Source: Sanderia malayensis (lineage: Eukaryota > Cnidaria > Scyphozoa > Semaeostomeae > Pelagiidae). Taken from it: DNA of 64,000 nt. The notes under the pieces are model-generated. The model had not been told where the DNA came from. It did no database searches and was given only the letters and a program-made list of their open reading frames with translations. Shown here one piece after another: positions 36,010-48,290 of the stretch. The stretch covers positions 3,534,001 through 3,598,000 of the forward strand of contig RQOL01000824.1 in the NCBI GenBank assembly GCA_013076295.1, written 5' to 3'. How positions within the stretch are numbered: the stretch's first letter is position 1; every line of letters starts with the position of its first letter. The position numbers and the translations under genes were made by a program.

Positions 36010-36439
36010 AAGCCTAGCGCACACGGGCGATTTTTGTCGCCAAGGCCGGCGATTTTTGTCGCCAAGAAATTTTGTTGCAACCCCGCACACGTAGCGATTT
36101 TTCAGAATTTCAGAATTCATTTTTCAGAACATCCCTTCTTTTTCCTCTGACCACACACCTTTATCCGCCATTTTCTTTGAGTCACATGTCAAATAGGAAC
36201 GCGATGATTGGATCTTGACGTTCTGTCGCATAGATTTTTGTCTCTCAACACCGCACACAGAGCGATTTTTGTCTTTTGTCGCCAGCGATGAAAAAAAATA
36301 TCTAACATGTTTGATATTGAAAATCTGTCGCTGACGATAAAAGTCGCCAGTCTTTCACTACCGCACACGAGCGATTTTTGTCGTCAGCGACAAAAATCGC
36401 CGACCTTGGCGACAAAAATCGTCCGTGTGCGCTAGGCTT
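36010..36439. mobile_element. 430-bp foldback element with GCGATTTTTGTCG repeats
   Basis: AAGCCTAGCGCACACGG at the left is inverted as CCGTGTGCGCTAGGCTT at the right. GCGATTTTTGTCG and its inverse CGACAAAAATCGC recur at least five times within both arms. Short open frames on either strand reflect these repeats; no transposase is visible. Confidence 0.85.
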
Positions 36440-39153
36440 TATGGCGTTCCATTCACCAGAGCAGGATTTGAAAATACGATGCTTTGATTGTTCTACTTCC
36501 GCCTGCCACGCCGACGCCCTACCATTGGGATATCCAGTCACACTTAAATATAGTGTAGTAAGTTCTATTATTTACTAGTTGTGAAGATATGTACTCGCTA
36601 GGGCTCATGGCAGTGCAATACCCAAAAGTCTAAGGTGTTTCTAAAGTTGGAAATTCAAGCGCGTATACAAGGGTGTATGAGTGCAAACAATATTTGTTCT
36701 TAAATTGTTAATATAAGTTATTGACATGTTACAGCATGAAGCTGACTACAGTTTTATTTTGAACGTTTTCATAATTCATCTATCTGGATAATGTATTAAA
36801 TCAATTACGCAACAAAAATGTGCAATATGTATTGTTTATTTTGTCAAAATTATCAATAGTTTAGTGTGCTTCAAGACCACAAATAATATTTCAAGTTGTC
36901 AAATTTCCAATACCACACCTTATAAACCCAGCTAAAGTTGTCTCTTTGTGTTAAATGCAACACGAACGCAAGAATGCTATATGAAGACACCCTTGCATTT
37001 AATAGGCCTGCCTCTTCCTGTATATGGCATTTCAAAAGACACACAAAAGACCACATTTTCCCACTTACAATGACATAAAATTGCGCATGCGTCCTTTCAG
37101 TAAAAATACTGGTGTTCCTGTCTCCGTGGCTTTGTGCTTTAATTTCTGCTTTGCCTGTGTGCGAACGAAAACACAAACTCTCCTGATCTGTTCCATTTCA
37201 TTTCAAAATTCTTTTGGGGATGAATGGCTGAGAACTGCTTTCATATAATTGAACTGTTGTGGTATCTTATTTAACTTTTAGCTTTCCAAAAACACAACGT
37301 CAGCCATGCCATATTTGGTTTTAGTTTTTGAGATCAAAAGGCAAAATGAGCCCACCGCAACACAGAAGTGGCTCGATGAACTGTGACAGATAATATGCGA
37401 ATGATAACGATAAATGATAATTATTAAAAAGAAAAGTTGTTTATTGTTACTCGAAAGTGATAGGTGAAAAGAAATGTACTGTGCTTCCGTGGGAGTAGAG
37501 TAGTGTGACGGGAGCGACCAAATTCCATCTTTGTGATATGGATCGCATTTTCAATATATTTTCTTTCGTGTGGGCAGCGTTTCTTCCACGTCGTTGTCAT
37601 AAACTTCGCATGCAGAGTTACCAATAATGAAACATGTCGTGGTATATTTGCACTGAATCTAAGGAAATGTCAATATTTGATACGCTAGCTTATCTCTTTG
37701 GATACTTGATTTGAACATACCGCATTCTTTCAAACAAGACAGCCTGAAAGACACAGAGAGAGAGAGAGAGAGAAGTGACCTGAGTTTAGATAATTTGCGA
37801 CAATTCATCACCTTCTTGTTCAATCAAACAGGCTACATATGTTGATAATATAGGCAACATTGACCGCGAGATAAAATCTGGATTTGCCTTCCAAGCTATT
37901 AATAATTAAACTAGCGTCGTCATCAAAACAGATTGATAAATAAGAAACTGGAATATAGCATCAAATCAAATCGAATCCGCAAGTGAAGTGTTGATAGATG
38001 GTTGTAATAAGCAAAGGCGGGTTCAATTTCGTATGTTGTTTTCACGCAGGCCGAGTGCGTGAGACTGGCTCCATATTCTCAATTTGACAACACTTGATTG
38101 GAGAGTAGTTCGATTCGCTTCCCGATCAAAATCAAGTCTGCGAAAATAGCGGAAGAAGGATTTTCCACTCATTGTTCGACATCAAAGTTCCAAGCGACCC
38201 AATTCTCTGACTGGTGAAAAACAAATTCATTTTCAAATCTTATCTTTATCGGTGAGTCACTTGTTCCTTGTTCTCATGTTTTGTTATCAATTCTAATCAA
38301 TAAGTATTGTTGGTATCATTTCGCCTTTTATCACTGCTGATTTCGATAGAAGGATTTATTATTTTTTTTTTGATAATTTCAATATTAACTCCCACGTTAT
38401 TGACAAGACGTCAATCTATTATATTGCTTTTAATAAACATATAAAACTCCAGCTCAGGAAATACAGTCTTGTTGTTGGACAAAGCCGGGCTGGGAATATT
38501 GGCGTGTTTTGCTCATGTCAGGCAAGGGCTGTGTTGCGTGTGTTGTACATATCCTGTTCTGAAATTGAAGTTTGGACGGGTTCCGTGTGCAATTTCTGAG
38601 ATTTCTCCACAACAGGTAAATGTGCTGTCATGCTATGCTAGTGCTTTGCGATTTCTAAATATCGCTATCTATATATTCTCTTTTCCAAAGTTACATAACC
38701 TCGAATTTCATGCAGTCACCCCCTGTAAACGACACGAGAAAATGATGAAACGCATTGAAACCAGGGGGTAGAAAAACTGGTCTTGCGATGCAAGCCTCCA
38801 AAAAGTATACAACGATTAAAGTTTAATATTATAAATTTTTAGCAATATCACCGGCAAAGCCAAACATAAATGCCCATGCAAAACAGGGCATTCAGTGAAA
38901 CGGATGAAACCAGCAACACGGGTTATGATGACGATTGAAGTCTCTATCTCTTTTTCATGTCGAAGCCCGTTGCTTTGATGTGAATTGTGTTGACAATTTG
39001 ATCGGTAACAAAATGGTATCATCTCTGCAATTCACGTTATCGATGATAGATTTGCTGATTGAAATTTGTCATCTGTGGGCAAGGTCACCCAAGTGCCAAT
39101 GTCAGGCACTTTCTTTCGTGCACTCAATAGCGCCACATACTTTTATACGTTAT
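36440..39153. other. Gene-poor stretch
   Basis: Holds a (GA)n run at about 37757-37773 and a donor-like CG|GTGAGT at 38251. No supported gene. The 100-codon frame at 38469-38771 has no recognised family or biased composition. Confidence 0.4.
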
Positions 39154-39550
39154 TACACGCATTTTTTTGTGTAAGAAACTAAGCTCCAAAATGGTGCTCA
39201 GTTTCTTAAATGTTATTGCCCTTTTAGTACTAAAGGTTTCTTAAATGTTTCTTAAATTCAAAGTGCCAGAAAGCCGCTAAATAGGTAGAAAATGCAAGAA
39301 AACATCACAATTTAATGTGAATAAACAGTAACAGAACAAAAAACTTCTAAAATACCTAATAAATGTTTTAATCATACAAAAGAATTGACCGGTAGTTGCT
39401 TTGTATTTTATTTTATTTGTTTATCTATTTGTTAAATTTTAGCAGTTTCTTAAGCTTACGGAAAGTAGTACATACCAGGGTTTCTTAATTCTTTGGTGTC
39501 TTAGGGGTCGGTTTCTTATACTAGAGCGTTTCTTATAAAAAATGCGTGTA
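39154..39550. mobile_element. MITE family A copy
   Basis: TACACGCATTTTTTTGTGTA at the left and TTTCTTATAAAAAATGCGTG followed by TA at the right are inverted ends with AAGAAAC/GTTTCTT interior repeats. Confidence 0.85.
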
Positions 39551-42500
39551 TTTCCATATATTAAGAAAGTCCAACTTTGTTTTTTTAAAACTTAAGAAAT
39601 TTGACAAATTAAGGTACTTTAAATTGGCATTGTTTTTATATTGTTGTTTTTTTACAATCATTTTTTTCAATTTTTGCTTGTTGGTTTACTATCATAATGT
39701 ACAAGCTTGCAGTCTTTTCTATATTGAAAAGATCGGCTCCTTTTTCAAGCATGGCACAAATTGTAAATTTAAGATTAATTGTTTTGCTTTATTTTACTTT
39801 AATTTGCTTAATTAAATTGTTCCAGAATTCCCAGTCGCAAGGCGCGCTTTGCCTGTTTGTGTTTGACGAAACAAAAGAATGAAATATAAACCGTGCATGA
39901 GCAGTGAATTTATAAGGGCAAACGTGGATAAGTTTCGATATTGCTTGCTATTCCAATTTAGGATGCTTGAATTTTCTTTCTTGTTTGGGCCCTGAAAAGT
40001 GTCGAAAGCAAGCAAAAATCTTCGCGTGTTTATTTTGTGCGATAAACACGATTCTTCTAATTATATGCAGGGCTTGTTAAACACAGCTGCAATGGGATCA
40101 ACTGATCGCAGGATTTTGCAGTTGTTTGCAAAATAACAACTAACTGAAATGAAAATTAAGTTCGTCTCGATCTATTTAGCTTGGAAAATGAGATAACTTA
40201 GACATCCAATTCAGAGAAGTATTCCCGCAAAACTAAGTTTTACATCAAGCATTTTAAGACATGCACCCGAGGCCGACAGAGACTGCCGCGTTGTGAAGTC
40301 GAGACTGGCAAGGTTTTGGGGATATTAGTTTTGTTTGTGCCACGACTCCCATGTTATTAATTTATTTTGATAACAGCAATTTCGAAAGTATTCAGATTGT
40401 CCTCCCACGAAGTTTGATTTCGATGCCTGATAATTAATTTCATCGCCCAGTTGGCGCGGTTTGATCCGCGCGGCTAGCTTTGATATTATTTATTTGCGGC
40501 ATCGCTACCTACGGTTTACATTTCGCATTTTGGAAAGGGCAAGCAGGCTTATGAGGATTTCTAGCAATTCTTGACATTGTTCACTGCAAAAGACTCCAGC
40601 AAACAAGCTTATCACTTTGCAAATAGCATACTCAGCAAATTTTCTCACCTTGCTGTTTTTAATACCGATAAGAATACTGAGGCGTGAAATTGCCAGAAAT
40701 CTATGAATTACAATGGATATTTAAGAATGACAAAGGAAAATAAAATACCAAGGCTCAACAAAAGCTTAGATATTCTTATAAAAGAAAATCTGTATTGTGT
40801 TTTGCTTGCGATTCAAAATAGGTTGCGTGCATGGTTTTCCGATACGTTTATGTTATTTTCACGAAACGATAAAAACAATTCTCCAACATTGGGGTTCTGT
40901 AATCTGAGAGTAATTCCATAGTCAATAAAATAAAATAAAATAAATTTGTGTATTCTTATGACTATTGCCAATGGTATTATGATGTAGTTCAACGGTTTGG
41001 TCGTCATGGAATGTTTTTTCACAGTTCTTCTGTGATATCCTAGGAGAGTCCGTTTCGATGTTCTTTTGCTTATCAATTCCAATTTTGATCTCGTTCCTGA
41101 TTCTGTTCCATCTTTTACACCCACTTGCCTTTACTGTTGGATTTCACGACTCAAGAAGGTTTGGGAAGGAAGAGGGCGGATAATTATTTGGCAAAAAACA
41201 GAAGTAAAATTTTGTATTTTTGAATTAGTTTCAAAATTTGATCTGTTGCTTCAAGTTCTGATCCGTAAACTAACAATGTAACCAATTTTTAGACAAAAAG
41301 TCCAATAGAATCCATATATTGGTGACCGTGTTTGCAAAAAGCTCAAACAAAGCTAAGCCTTCAATGTATCGATATCTGGAATTTGAGATTTTGGACAAAT
41401 TATGTTGTAATTGTGATTCACACTTTTTTCATCAATTCGTAAACGTACGAGACAGAGCTGTTAAGCAAATGTAATATTAAAAATCGTGTGAATGGTGCAG
41501 AAGACTAGTTCAAACAGAAACAGGGGACACACGGAGGTAGAGAACGTTTAGTTGTTTTTAATTTTGATGATTTGGGACAAGATAACGTGCTCTGGGTGAG
41601 ACATAAATGCGTAAGCATTTCACGTCCAGGTGCATGTTACTTGTGTCAACAAAGGGTTTGATTTGATGTCTTCACAGAAAGTGTACCTTACATAACAGAA
41701 ATGGAAATCACAATTTGGGACACTAGGTTTTGTCAAAAAGGGTAACCATACGTTCTTGAAAGAATACACAGGCCAATTTGTTATCACGAAAAAGGTATTC
41801 TAGTATACGTTAATTGAATGGGGACATTATGCTTTCGTGGTACAAAGGAGCGCTTTAGTTTGACGGGAAAGGCTAAGAAGGTTTGCTATATGTATATTAG
41901 AAAATTTCATTTGGAAAAGGTTGATCGAAATTCAACAATTTGACTAATTGACGTCATCGTTACGATTAATGTTGATTTTTGAATATATTGCAATTCAAGT
42001 TTTCTTTTTATCTCAATTTTTCGTTGACATTAGCTTTTGCACGCCACCATTTGTAATATTTGTTGATATTGTTGTGCAAACTGTTTGCCGAATGTTCAAA
42101 AAGTGTTGGTTATAACAACAGTAAGTCAAATTTTCTTCCATCTTATAATTCAGGTTTTGTTGTGATCCAGTTTTCGATACCATCATTTTATCACTTTATT
42201 TACTTTGTTCCCGCCTATAGATAATTAACAAAACTTGTTGTAAGTGCTTGATGATTTGGGAAAATGAAGCTGAACAAGTAATAACGAAAGGTTTGGCGCG
42301 GGTTTCTTGTAAAGTTGATTAATGTCGTGAACGGAATTGTATTGAGTGAGCTTCCACGCGAAATTTTGTAAAAAAGACGGCCTCCAAGTTCCCCAGGGTA
42401 GTGTTGGAGTGAAGTGGGAAGATATGGGAATCAGATGCATACGATGTTAACTATGTCTAATTGAATAAGACCACATATTTAAGTATCGATTATATACAAT

Positions 42501-43658
42501 GTTTCATGTCTTTTGATTTGGAAATTTCATGTGTTTGGAGAGGCTGTTTTGAATTGTGTTCATACGGGTTTGATTTTTATTCAGCTGCCTGTAGTTAGTT
42601 AGGCTTTACATATTTGTGTTGCCATGAGATATTCTGTCTAATATTGACGACTTGTGTTTGTATAAATACTCAAGCCCATCTAGGATTCCACATTTTCTGC
42701 ATTAATCAATGAGGCACCACACAACTGAATAAGAGCTTTCAAGTGTCGGTCGGGACATGCAGCAGTTTTAAGATATGGAAAGAAAACGCATGTTTCTATT
42801 TGAATTTCCGCGACAAACAAGTACAGAGTGAAGCGAAAAAAGAACTAATAAGCCACACACAGAACGCAATTAAGCAGTAATAAAGATTTATGTTTTCTTA
42901 CTGTCCATAGCATTGTGGTTATTTATTACAAAAGAAAGTGCAATATTTCATTCTCCATGTTGATAATAGGAGGCAGGTATATCTACAAATTTACGTATTT
43001 CGCAAAGATTGCTTTTCACATTCCTAGTAAAGAACGCCAATGTTTTATGGTCCTAGTAATATTGAATTCGAGGTAATGATATCAGATTGTTTTCTCACAT
43101 GTTGTTACTCTTAGGCATTTTACTGTTGTTCTTCATTATCAGTGTCGAGAGTGGAAAAGATTTTGCCTTTACTTTTTACAAGCAAGTTTTGTGATTAAAT
43201 TATTCTTTTCGGAATTTACGAATCACTATTCGAGAGTAAAATTTGCTGAATTATCCTCAAAAAACATTTAATAAACATTCTGCTTTATTAACAGGTGTAT
43301 GTAATTTAACGTTATATGTTACATGTGTTTTATTTCATTAAAAGTTTTTATGGAAAGTTTTCTCCAAAAAGTGGGGGTAATATATTTGCTATTTTCAACA
43401 CAATTTTTTTTTACAAAAAACTGATTTATGAGGTATTAGAACTAGGATAGCCAAAGATTCAAGAATTTTTATTATTAACCTTGAGAATAGCTGGGAAACT
43501 GTATATTTCCTATTTTTAGAAAGAAGTCCATAGGTTATGTGCACGGTATGATTTCAGTGAAGATCGAGAATTTCGTTAATTTTTGTTAGGAAAAGATTTT
43601 AATTTTGGATTTTGACCTGCCCCTGTTTTTTGATCGAAGTTTTTTAAGAAAGGAACGT
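39551..43658. other. Gene-poor stretch, 4.1 kb
   Basis: AT-rich. I saw no tandem array, element ends or open frame with recognisable features. Short frames (for example 40813-41124 minus) have no family signature or splice context. Confidence 0.4.
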
Positions 43659-44045
43659 ACATTCATTTTTTATAAAAAACTATTTATCAGAAACCGTAAG
43701 GCCATATTTTCAAAACTTAAAAAACTTTGGTAGGAGATTTCGTGTGACTAAAAAACGTTAAGAAACTTTCTAAGTTTTCTAGCGTGTTTCGTTTTGTTTC
43801 ATTGGTTTAATAGTTCAGTTCGGTTATACATTTTAAAAGATATTTTAGTTTCTTGCAATTGAACTTGCATTTATTTTTACTTCTCTGTCCAATTTATGTT
43901 TGAGAGTGACTGAAGGTAAAGAGAATGACAATGAATTGAGGAAAATTAGATTTGGGTGTTAGAAACTTGCTAAGAAACCTTTCGTACCATAAATAGGGTG
44001 AAAGCTTTTCGTACCATAAATAGTTTCTTATAAAAAATGAGTGTA
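43659..44045. mobile_element. MITE family A copy
   Basis: TACATTCATTTTTTATAAAA and TTTCTTATAAAAAATGAGTG followed by TA are the ends. The interior is close to the copy at 4302-4606 (TTTCAAAACTTA, CTTTGGTAGGAGATTT, TTCGTACCATAA). Confidence 0.85.
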
Positions 44046-44967
44046 TATCTTATTAAACCTACATTTGATAGAAAATCATATTTCACCAAAGAATCTGGGC
44101 AAACTCCGTTATGACCATGCTTATTTCATTTTAATATATGGTTTCCGAGTACATGATTTGGAGTTTGACTTTTGAACCCATGAACAAATATTTCAACAGA
44201 TTTTCTTTGATTATAAAATTTAATAGGAATCATTTCAACATTTGACTTTGTACCTGTTACACTTGATTCAGCCTGTTGGGCTATTTCATATCAAACTCTG
44301 GCGGAATTTCACACATTTAGTAGCTAATACTCTGCAAAATAGCTATTTATCTAAACGCCAAAAGTTTTTCCAAGATCAAAAAGTTATCCCTCTAGAATAC
44401 ACAACTTGAGCAGTTACTTGATGATGATAACTTGATTAATCAGATATTGCTGGTTGAATATGCCTGCCGGGGTTCGAGTCCACGACTGGTCCAAATCAAA
44501 ATCTATACGATCTGTCATCGAACTCAGCTGCCTGTCCTTTCGAGGTCCCCGTTGTCCCCTACTCGAATTAAAATATGGAACAAAGTAAATACATAGATGT
44601 AATTTTTATGGTTTTTCAGAAAGATTTTTGTATAAGAAACAACTGGTGTTCATTCATTGACCATTTTATCAAAAGCATAATTAATTGATGTCCAGGCTTA
44701 GCTCTGTTGCCCCATACGTACTGTGATGAATAACTGAGACTGAAGGAGTGTTCCCCGAATTTTCTCATGCTTTGGGAAATTCAAAATATGTTTGACCAAT
44801 ACGGCTGCTTCAGATCTGCCAACAAAACACGCACTGTTTACAGCAGTTCAAAGCTTAGCCATGTGAAATGGAAATCTGTCCTGCTTCTAAGCAGCCTAAA
44901 CGCATTGTTAGCAAAATCAATCACCGCTGAAACGACTCACCGCCATCATGAATATGATGGGATAACA

Positions 44968-45160
44968 TCGACGTTACTAAAAGACGGAACACACCAGAAC
45001 ATGCCAGAACAATCCAAGAACAGGCTGAATACTCCAAGAACAGGTCTAAATAATCGTTAAAAAGCCAACAACAATCCATTCCGATCAATATCAAAGTAAT
45101 AACATACAACAATCCATTTCGATCAATGTTCCTGTGTGTTCCGTCTTTTAGTTACGTCGT
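44968..45160. repeat. Foldback repeat with 26-bp arms
   Basis: CGACGTTACTAAAAGACGGA at the left is inverted at the right (CCGTCTTTTAGTTACGTCG) with one mismatch. Between the arms AACAATCCATTCCGATCAAT repeats directly (45072 and 45109, one change). Confidence 0.8.
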
Positions 45161-45491
45161 GGATAACATCAATGAATTGACTATCGTTAAACTTGAATTT
45201 CTTGCACATTTGTCAAGTCTTCTTCGGTAACTGATGTTTCTGCAAATTTTTTACATCAAGGTGAATTATAAGTTACTGGAACTAGAATGGCCAATAATTT
45301 TAGAATCGTAGTATGTATTCTAGTCTCAAGAAAGGTTAAGAGACTATAAATTTTCATACATAAAAGAGTTTGTGTACCGCATGAAAAAATTTTATCTTTT
45401 AGTTTTGAGCTGCATCAGTTTTTATGTGACTACCTGGGCTTATGTTTGTCCAAATATGCCCCACTTTAAGACAATCAGGTAATTTTTAGAT

Positions 45492-45611
45492 TCCGAAAAT
45501 AAGAAACTAATTCAGAAACTTTTAGTGAAAAACGCCAAAATGTTCATGCCAAGTTAAAAAATTTCATTAAAGTGCTGATTCAAGCTTCTTATAAATTCAA
45601 TAACGTGTACT
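45492..45611. repeat. Decayed family A MITE fragment
   Basis: AAGAAACTAATTCAGAAACTTTTAGTG-like interior and right end TTCTTATAAATTCAATAACGTGTA-like sequence are visible. The left end is eroded. Confidence 0.45.
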
Positions 45612-45833
45612 TTACACGTTTTCTCATAAGAACATCCAGCGTTAAGTATGACTTGAAACATTCTTAAATTATTAGATTTTATTCAGAGAAGTGTTTTTAA
45701 AATGTTGTTTTGACCCAAGGAACATCGTTTCCCTAAAGTCTTAATAATTTTTACCTGGCAATCAATACATAATAATGAGATTGAAACTTCTAAATCATAT
45801 GTCCAATAAGGTCTTTTGTATTTTTTTTCACAG

Positions 45834-45947
45834 ATAAAAACACTTTATCACCATCATCATCATCATAATTATAATCAACGCCAAGATCAAATTCAGATAA
45901 ATGAAAAGAGAAAGCTAAATGTAACCGAATGCCAAGCTTTTCCCGAG
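45834..45947 (+). other. Possible untranslated 5' exon of the GPCR gene
   Basis: TTTTTTTTCACAG precedes and GAG|GTAAGAG follows this 114-bp segment, a good acceptor and donor pair 230 bp upstream of the GPCR ATG. The interior has no long frame. It could be a 5' UTR exon if a further acceptor lies before 46176, or chance. RNA evidence is needed. Confidence 0.2.
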
Positions 45948-46175
45948 GTAAGAGAAGGTTGTGTTTTATTGCTACGACATTTCATTTAAAGAAGGCGTCT
46001 ACGAATCAATAAATCATTGTCAGCTGAAGCAAGCACGCTTGTGGCATATAAGCAGTTTTCAGACATTGTTTACAACTCGTGTTGTTTGGGCTTTGAGACT
46101 TGATTTCAAGCTGGTCAAACTATTCAGATTGACTTTATTCAGAACGTTCTTGCGTCAAATAGAGGCCATTCAAAA

Positions 46176-47363
46176 ATGGCTGCCAACATTACTTTCTTCA
46201 ATACGACAGTGTCAACAGTTTTTAACACGACAGTAAATCCCGGAACCGGACCGTATCTCTGTGACTTTTACACGCGGAACGGTGGTCAAATAGCGTATGC
46301 TGTGTTTCTTGCAATTATTCTTGTGCTATGCCTGCTGGGAAACTCCCTTGTGTGCATTGCGATCGCACTGTCGCCACGGCTACGCGAGAATCCAACGAAC
46401 TACTTTATTATCTCGTTAGCAGTCAGCGACATGTGCTATGCGATTTTCCAAAGTCCAATTCGCATCTCTGTCATACTGCTCAACCAGTCGTTCTGCTTCA
46501 ATGAGAACGTTTGCTATTTCTTTATCCTCACTGACATCATATGCACGCCGGCCACTATCAGCACGCTGTTTGTCATTGCCATAGACCGTTGCATGTGCAT
46601 TACAATGCCGTTTCTCTACCAGGAACACATGAGCAAGGGCAAGGCGAAAATGATCGTCGTTTGTGTTTGGATATATGCTGGAATTTGGTCGCTACTCTCC
46701 TCTTTCAGTTGGGAATCGCCGTTTAGTCGAACGATCAAAATCGCCATCAGCAAGACGCCGACGGGTATTCGCCCCGTTTGCATGAACACAAACCGCTACT
46801 TTTATTTGACGTCGTATTTCATTGTTACCCTCATACCGCTGGTCATTATGGGCGCCACTTACATCATCATCCTGCGTGTGGCTGTCATCCAAATACGTGC
46901 CATCCGTGCCACGGAGGTTCACATACCACAGGAGCAGCATCTCGATGGCAAGGACAAGCGATACGCGAAGATGTCGAAGAGCTCGCGCCGCACGAACCGC
47001 GAGTTGAAAGCCACCGCCACGCTTGCTATCGTCTACGGCGTTTTTTTCATCTGTTGGTTTCCACCTGCCATTATTAACATTCTAATCGGTTTCCAAAGTG
47101 CCACTGGTCTCCAGTCGCTTGCCGAAACCAATCCGCCGCTATTTGGTTTCATCTATTACACTTTCATGGAGGTGCTACCGACCGTTTCAACGGCAGTCAA
47201 CCCGATCATCTACAATATATTCAATCGACAATTCCGCACCGCTTTCAAAATTGTTATCATGCGCCTGATGGGACGCAAAGATGCCCTTCGCAGCACCATG
47301 GTAACGGAGTTCGACATTTCAAGACACGACCACACCAACCATCGCGATGCGGCTTCCAAATGA
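46176..47363 (+). CDS. Rhodopsin-class (class A) amine-receptor-like GPCR, intronless
   Basis: Seven-transmembrane plasma-membrane receptor of 395 residues in one exon. Landmarks: N-glycosylation sites NIT, NTT and NTT at the N-terminus, N56 (1.50) in GNSLV, D85 (2.50), C113 paired with C202 in loop 2, D120 at position 3.32, DRC at 137-139 instead of DRY, S213 (5.42), CWFP at 293-296 and NPIIY at 342-346. An acidic residue at 3.32 and a serine at 5.42 are typical of biogenic-amine receptors, but the aromatic pair after CWFP and the TM7 tryptophan/tyrosine of those receptors are absent. The ligand therefore cannot be named. The C-tail is short and basic to histidine-rich (RHDHTNHRD). Codons are noticeably GC-rich compared with OPA1 and ORP. 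Confidence 0.95.
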   Translation: MAANITFFNTTVSTVFNTTVNPGTGPYLCDFYTRNGGQIAYAVFLAIILVLCLLGNSLVCIAIALSPRLRENPTNYFIISLAVSDMCYAIFQSPIRISVILLNQSFCFNENVCYFFILTDIICTPATISTLFVIAIDRCMCITMPFLYQEHMSKGKAKMIVVCVWIYAGIWSLLSSFSWESPFSRTIKIAISKTPTGIRPVCMNTNRYFYLTSYFIVTLIPLVIMGATYIIILRVAVIQIRAIRATEVHIPQEQHLDGKDKRYAKMSKSSRRTNRELKATATLAIVYGVFFICWFPPAIINILIGFQSATGLQSLAETNPPLFGFIYYTFMEVLPTVSTAVNPIIYNIFNRQFRTAFKIVIMRLMGRKDALRSTMVTEFDISRHDHTNHRDAASK

Positions 47364-47934
47364 CTAGCTGTGGAGGAGCATGAAGTCTAGGACTTTGGCT
47401 GAAATGCTCGCGGATTTATTGGAGCGGCGATGCGGATTTTTTCAAGCGGTAGCGCGGATCTGAAGATTTGATGTCATTTTAAAGAACTCTGATGCAATAT
47501 GCGGTAGCTATGAGATAAACTATGAGAGAATAAAACTAATTTCAAAAGGGAAAAGGGATAAAAAGAATGAATCACAAGGAAGTTTGAAAATGAAACAATA
47601 TGAAGTGAGCAACTGCTCCACAACGAACAGATGAACTTTTGATTTTTGTTGATTTTCAAGCGAAAATTACTTTTAGAGACAATTACAGATATTAATATCA
47701 TATGACTTAATTGCTCAGACATAGACCAAGCAAGGTAATTGTATTACTAATTTGACTTCTCTACTCGCTGTGTTCAAGTTAAATGACCACAACACGTAGG
47801 TACATATCTGTGGTATGGTTTAAGGAGACTGAGGTTAAAGAAGTTCTAGAGATGGGCACAGTTTGGGATTTGAAAGAGAACTACTTTTATTAACGCTTTC
47901 AGCTGGTTGAAATATATTCCAAATAACCGATATA
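47364..47934. other. GPCR 3' flank
   Basis: Presumed 3' UTR and spacer; no gene or element ends seen. Confidence 0.4.
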
Positions 47935-48290
47935 AGATTAGCAGAGATCGAGATAGCATAAACATTGATCGATACAGGTTTAGCATGGATCGATACAGGA
48001 TTAGCATGAATTGATTCAGAATTAACATGGATTAAGACAGAATAAACATTGATCGATACAGGTTTAGCATGGATCGATACAGGATTAGCAGAGATCGATA
48101 CAGGATTAGCATGAATTGATTCAGAATTAACATGGATTAAGACAGAATAAACATGGATCGAGTCAGGATTAACATGGATTGATAGAGGATTACCATGGAT
48201 CGATAGAGGATTAACTTGAATTGATTCAGAGTTAACACGGATCAATACTACAGGATAAACATGGATCGATACAGGTTTACATGGATCGAT
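47935..48290. repeat. 21-bp minisatellite (ATGGATCGATACAGGATTAGC)n
   Basis: About 17 degenerate copies of a 21-bp unit related to ATGGATCGATACAGGATTAGC, with a higher-order block repeated (CAGAATAAACATTGATCGAT recurs, as does AATTGATTCAGAATTAACAT). Because 21 is divisible by three, the minus strand stays open for 136 codons (47835-48245) and encodes heptapeptides of the form SIHxNPx. There is no signal peptide or processing site, so a protein is not claimed. Confidence 0.9.

Noticed and set aside
44470..44495. GGTTCGAGTCC, a tRNA B-box-like sequence
   Set aside because: The T stem has a mismatch, no matching A box or acceptor stem was found at the right distance, and it is not followed by a terminator. 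At best a decayed tRNA-derived SINE.
46416..47077. Several frames on both strands within the GPCR exon
   Set aside because: They are shadows of the clear seven-helix coding frame caused by its GC-rich codons.
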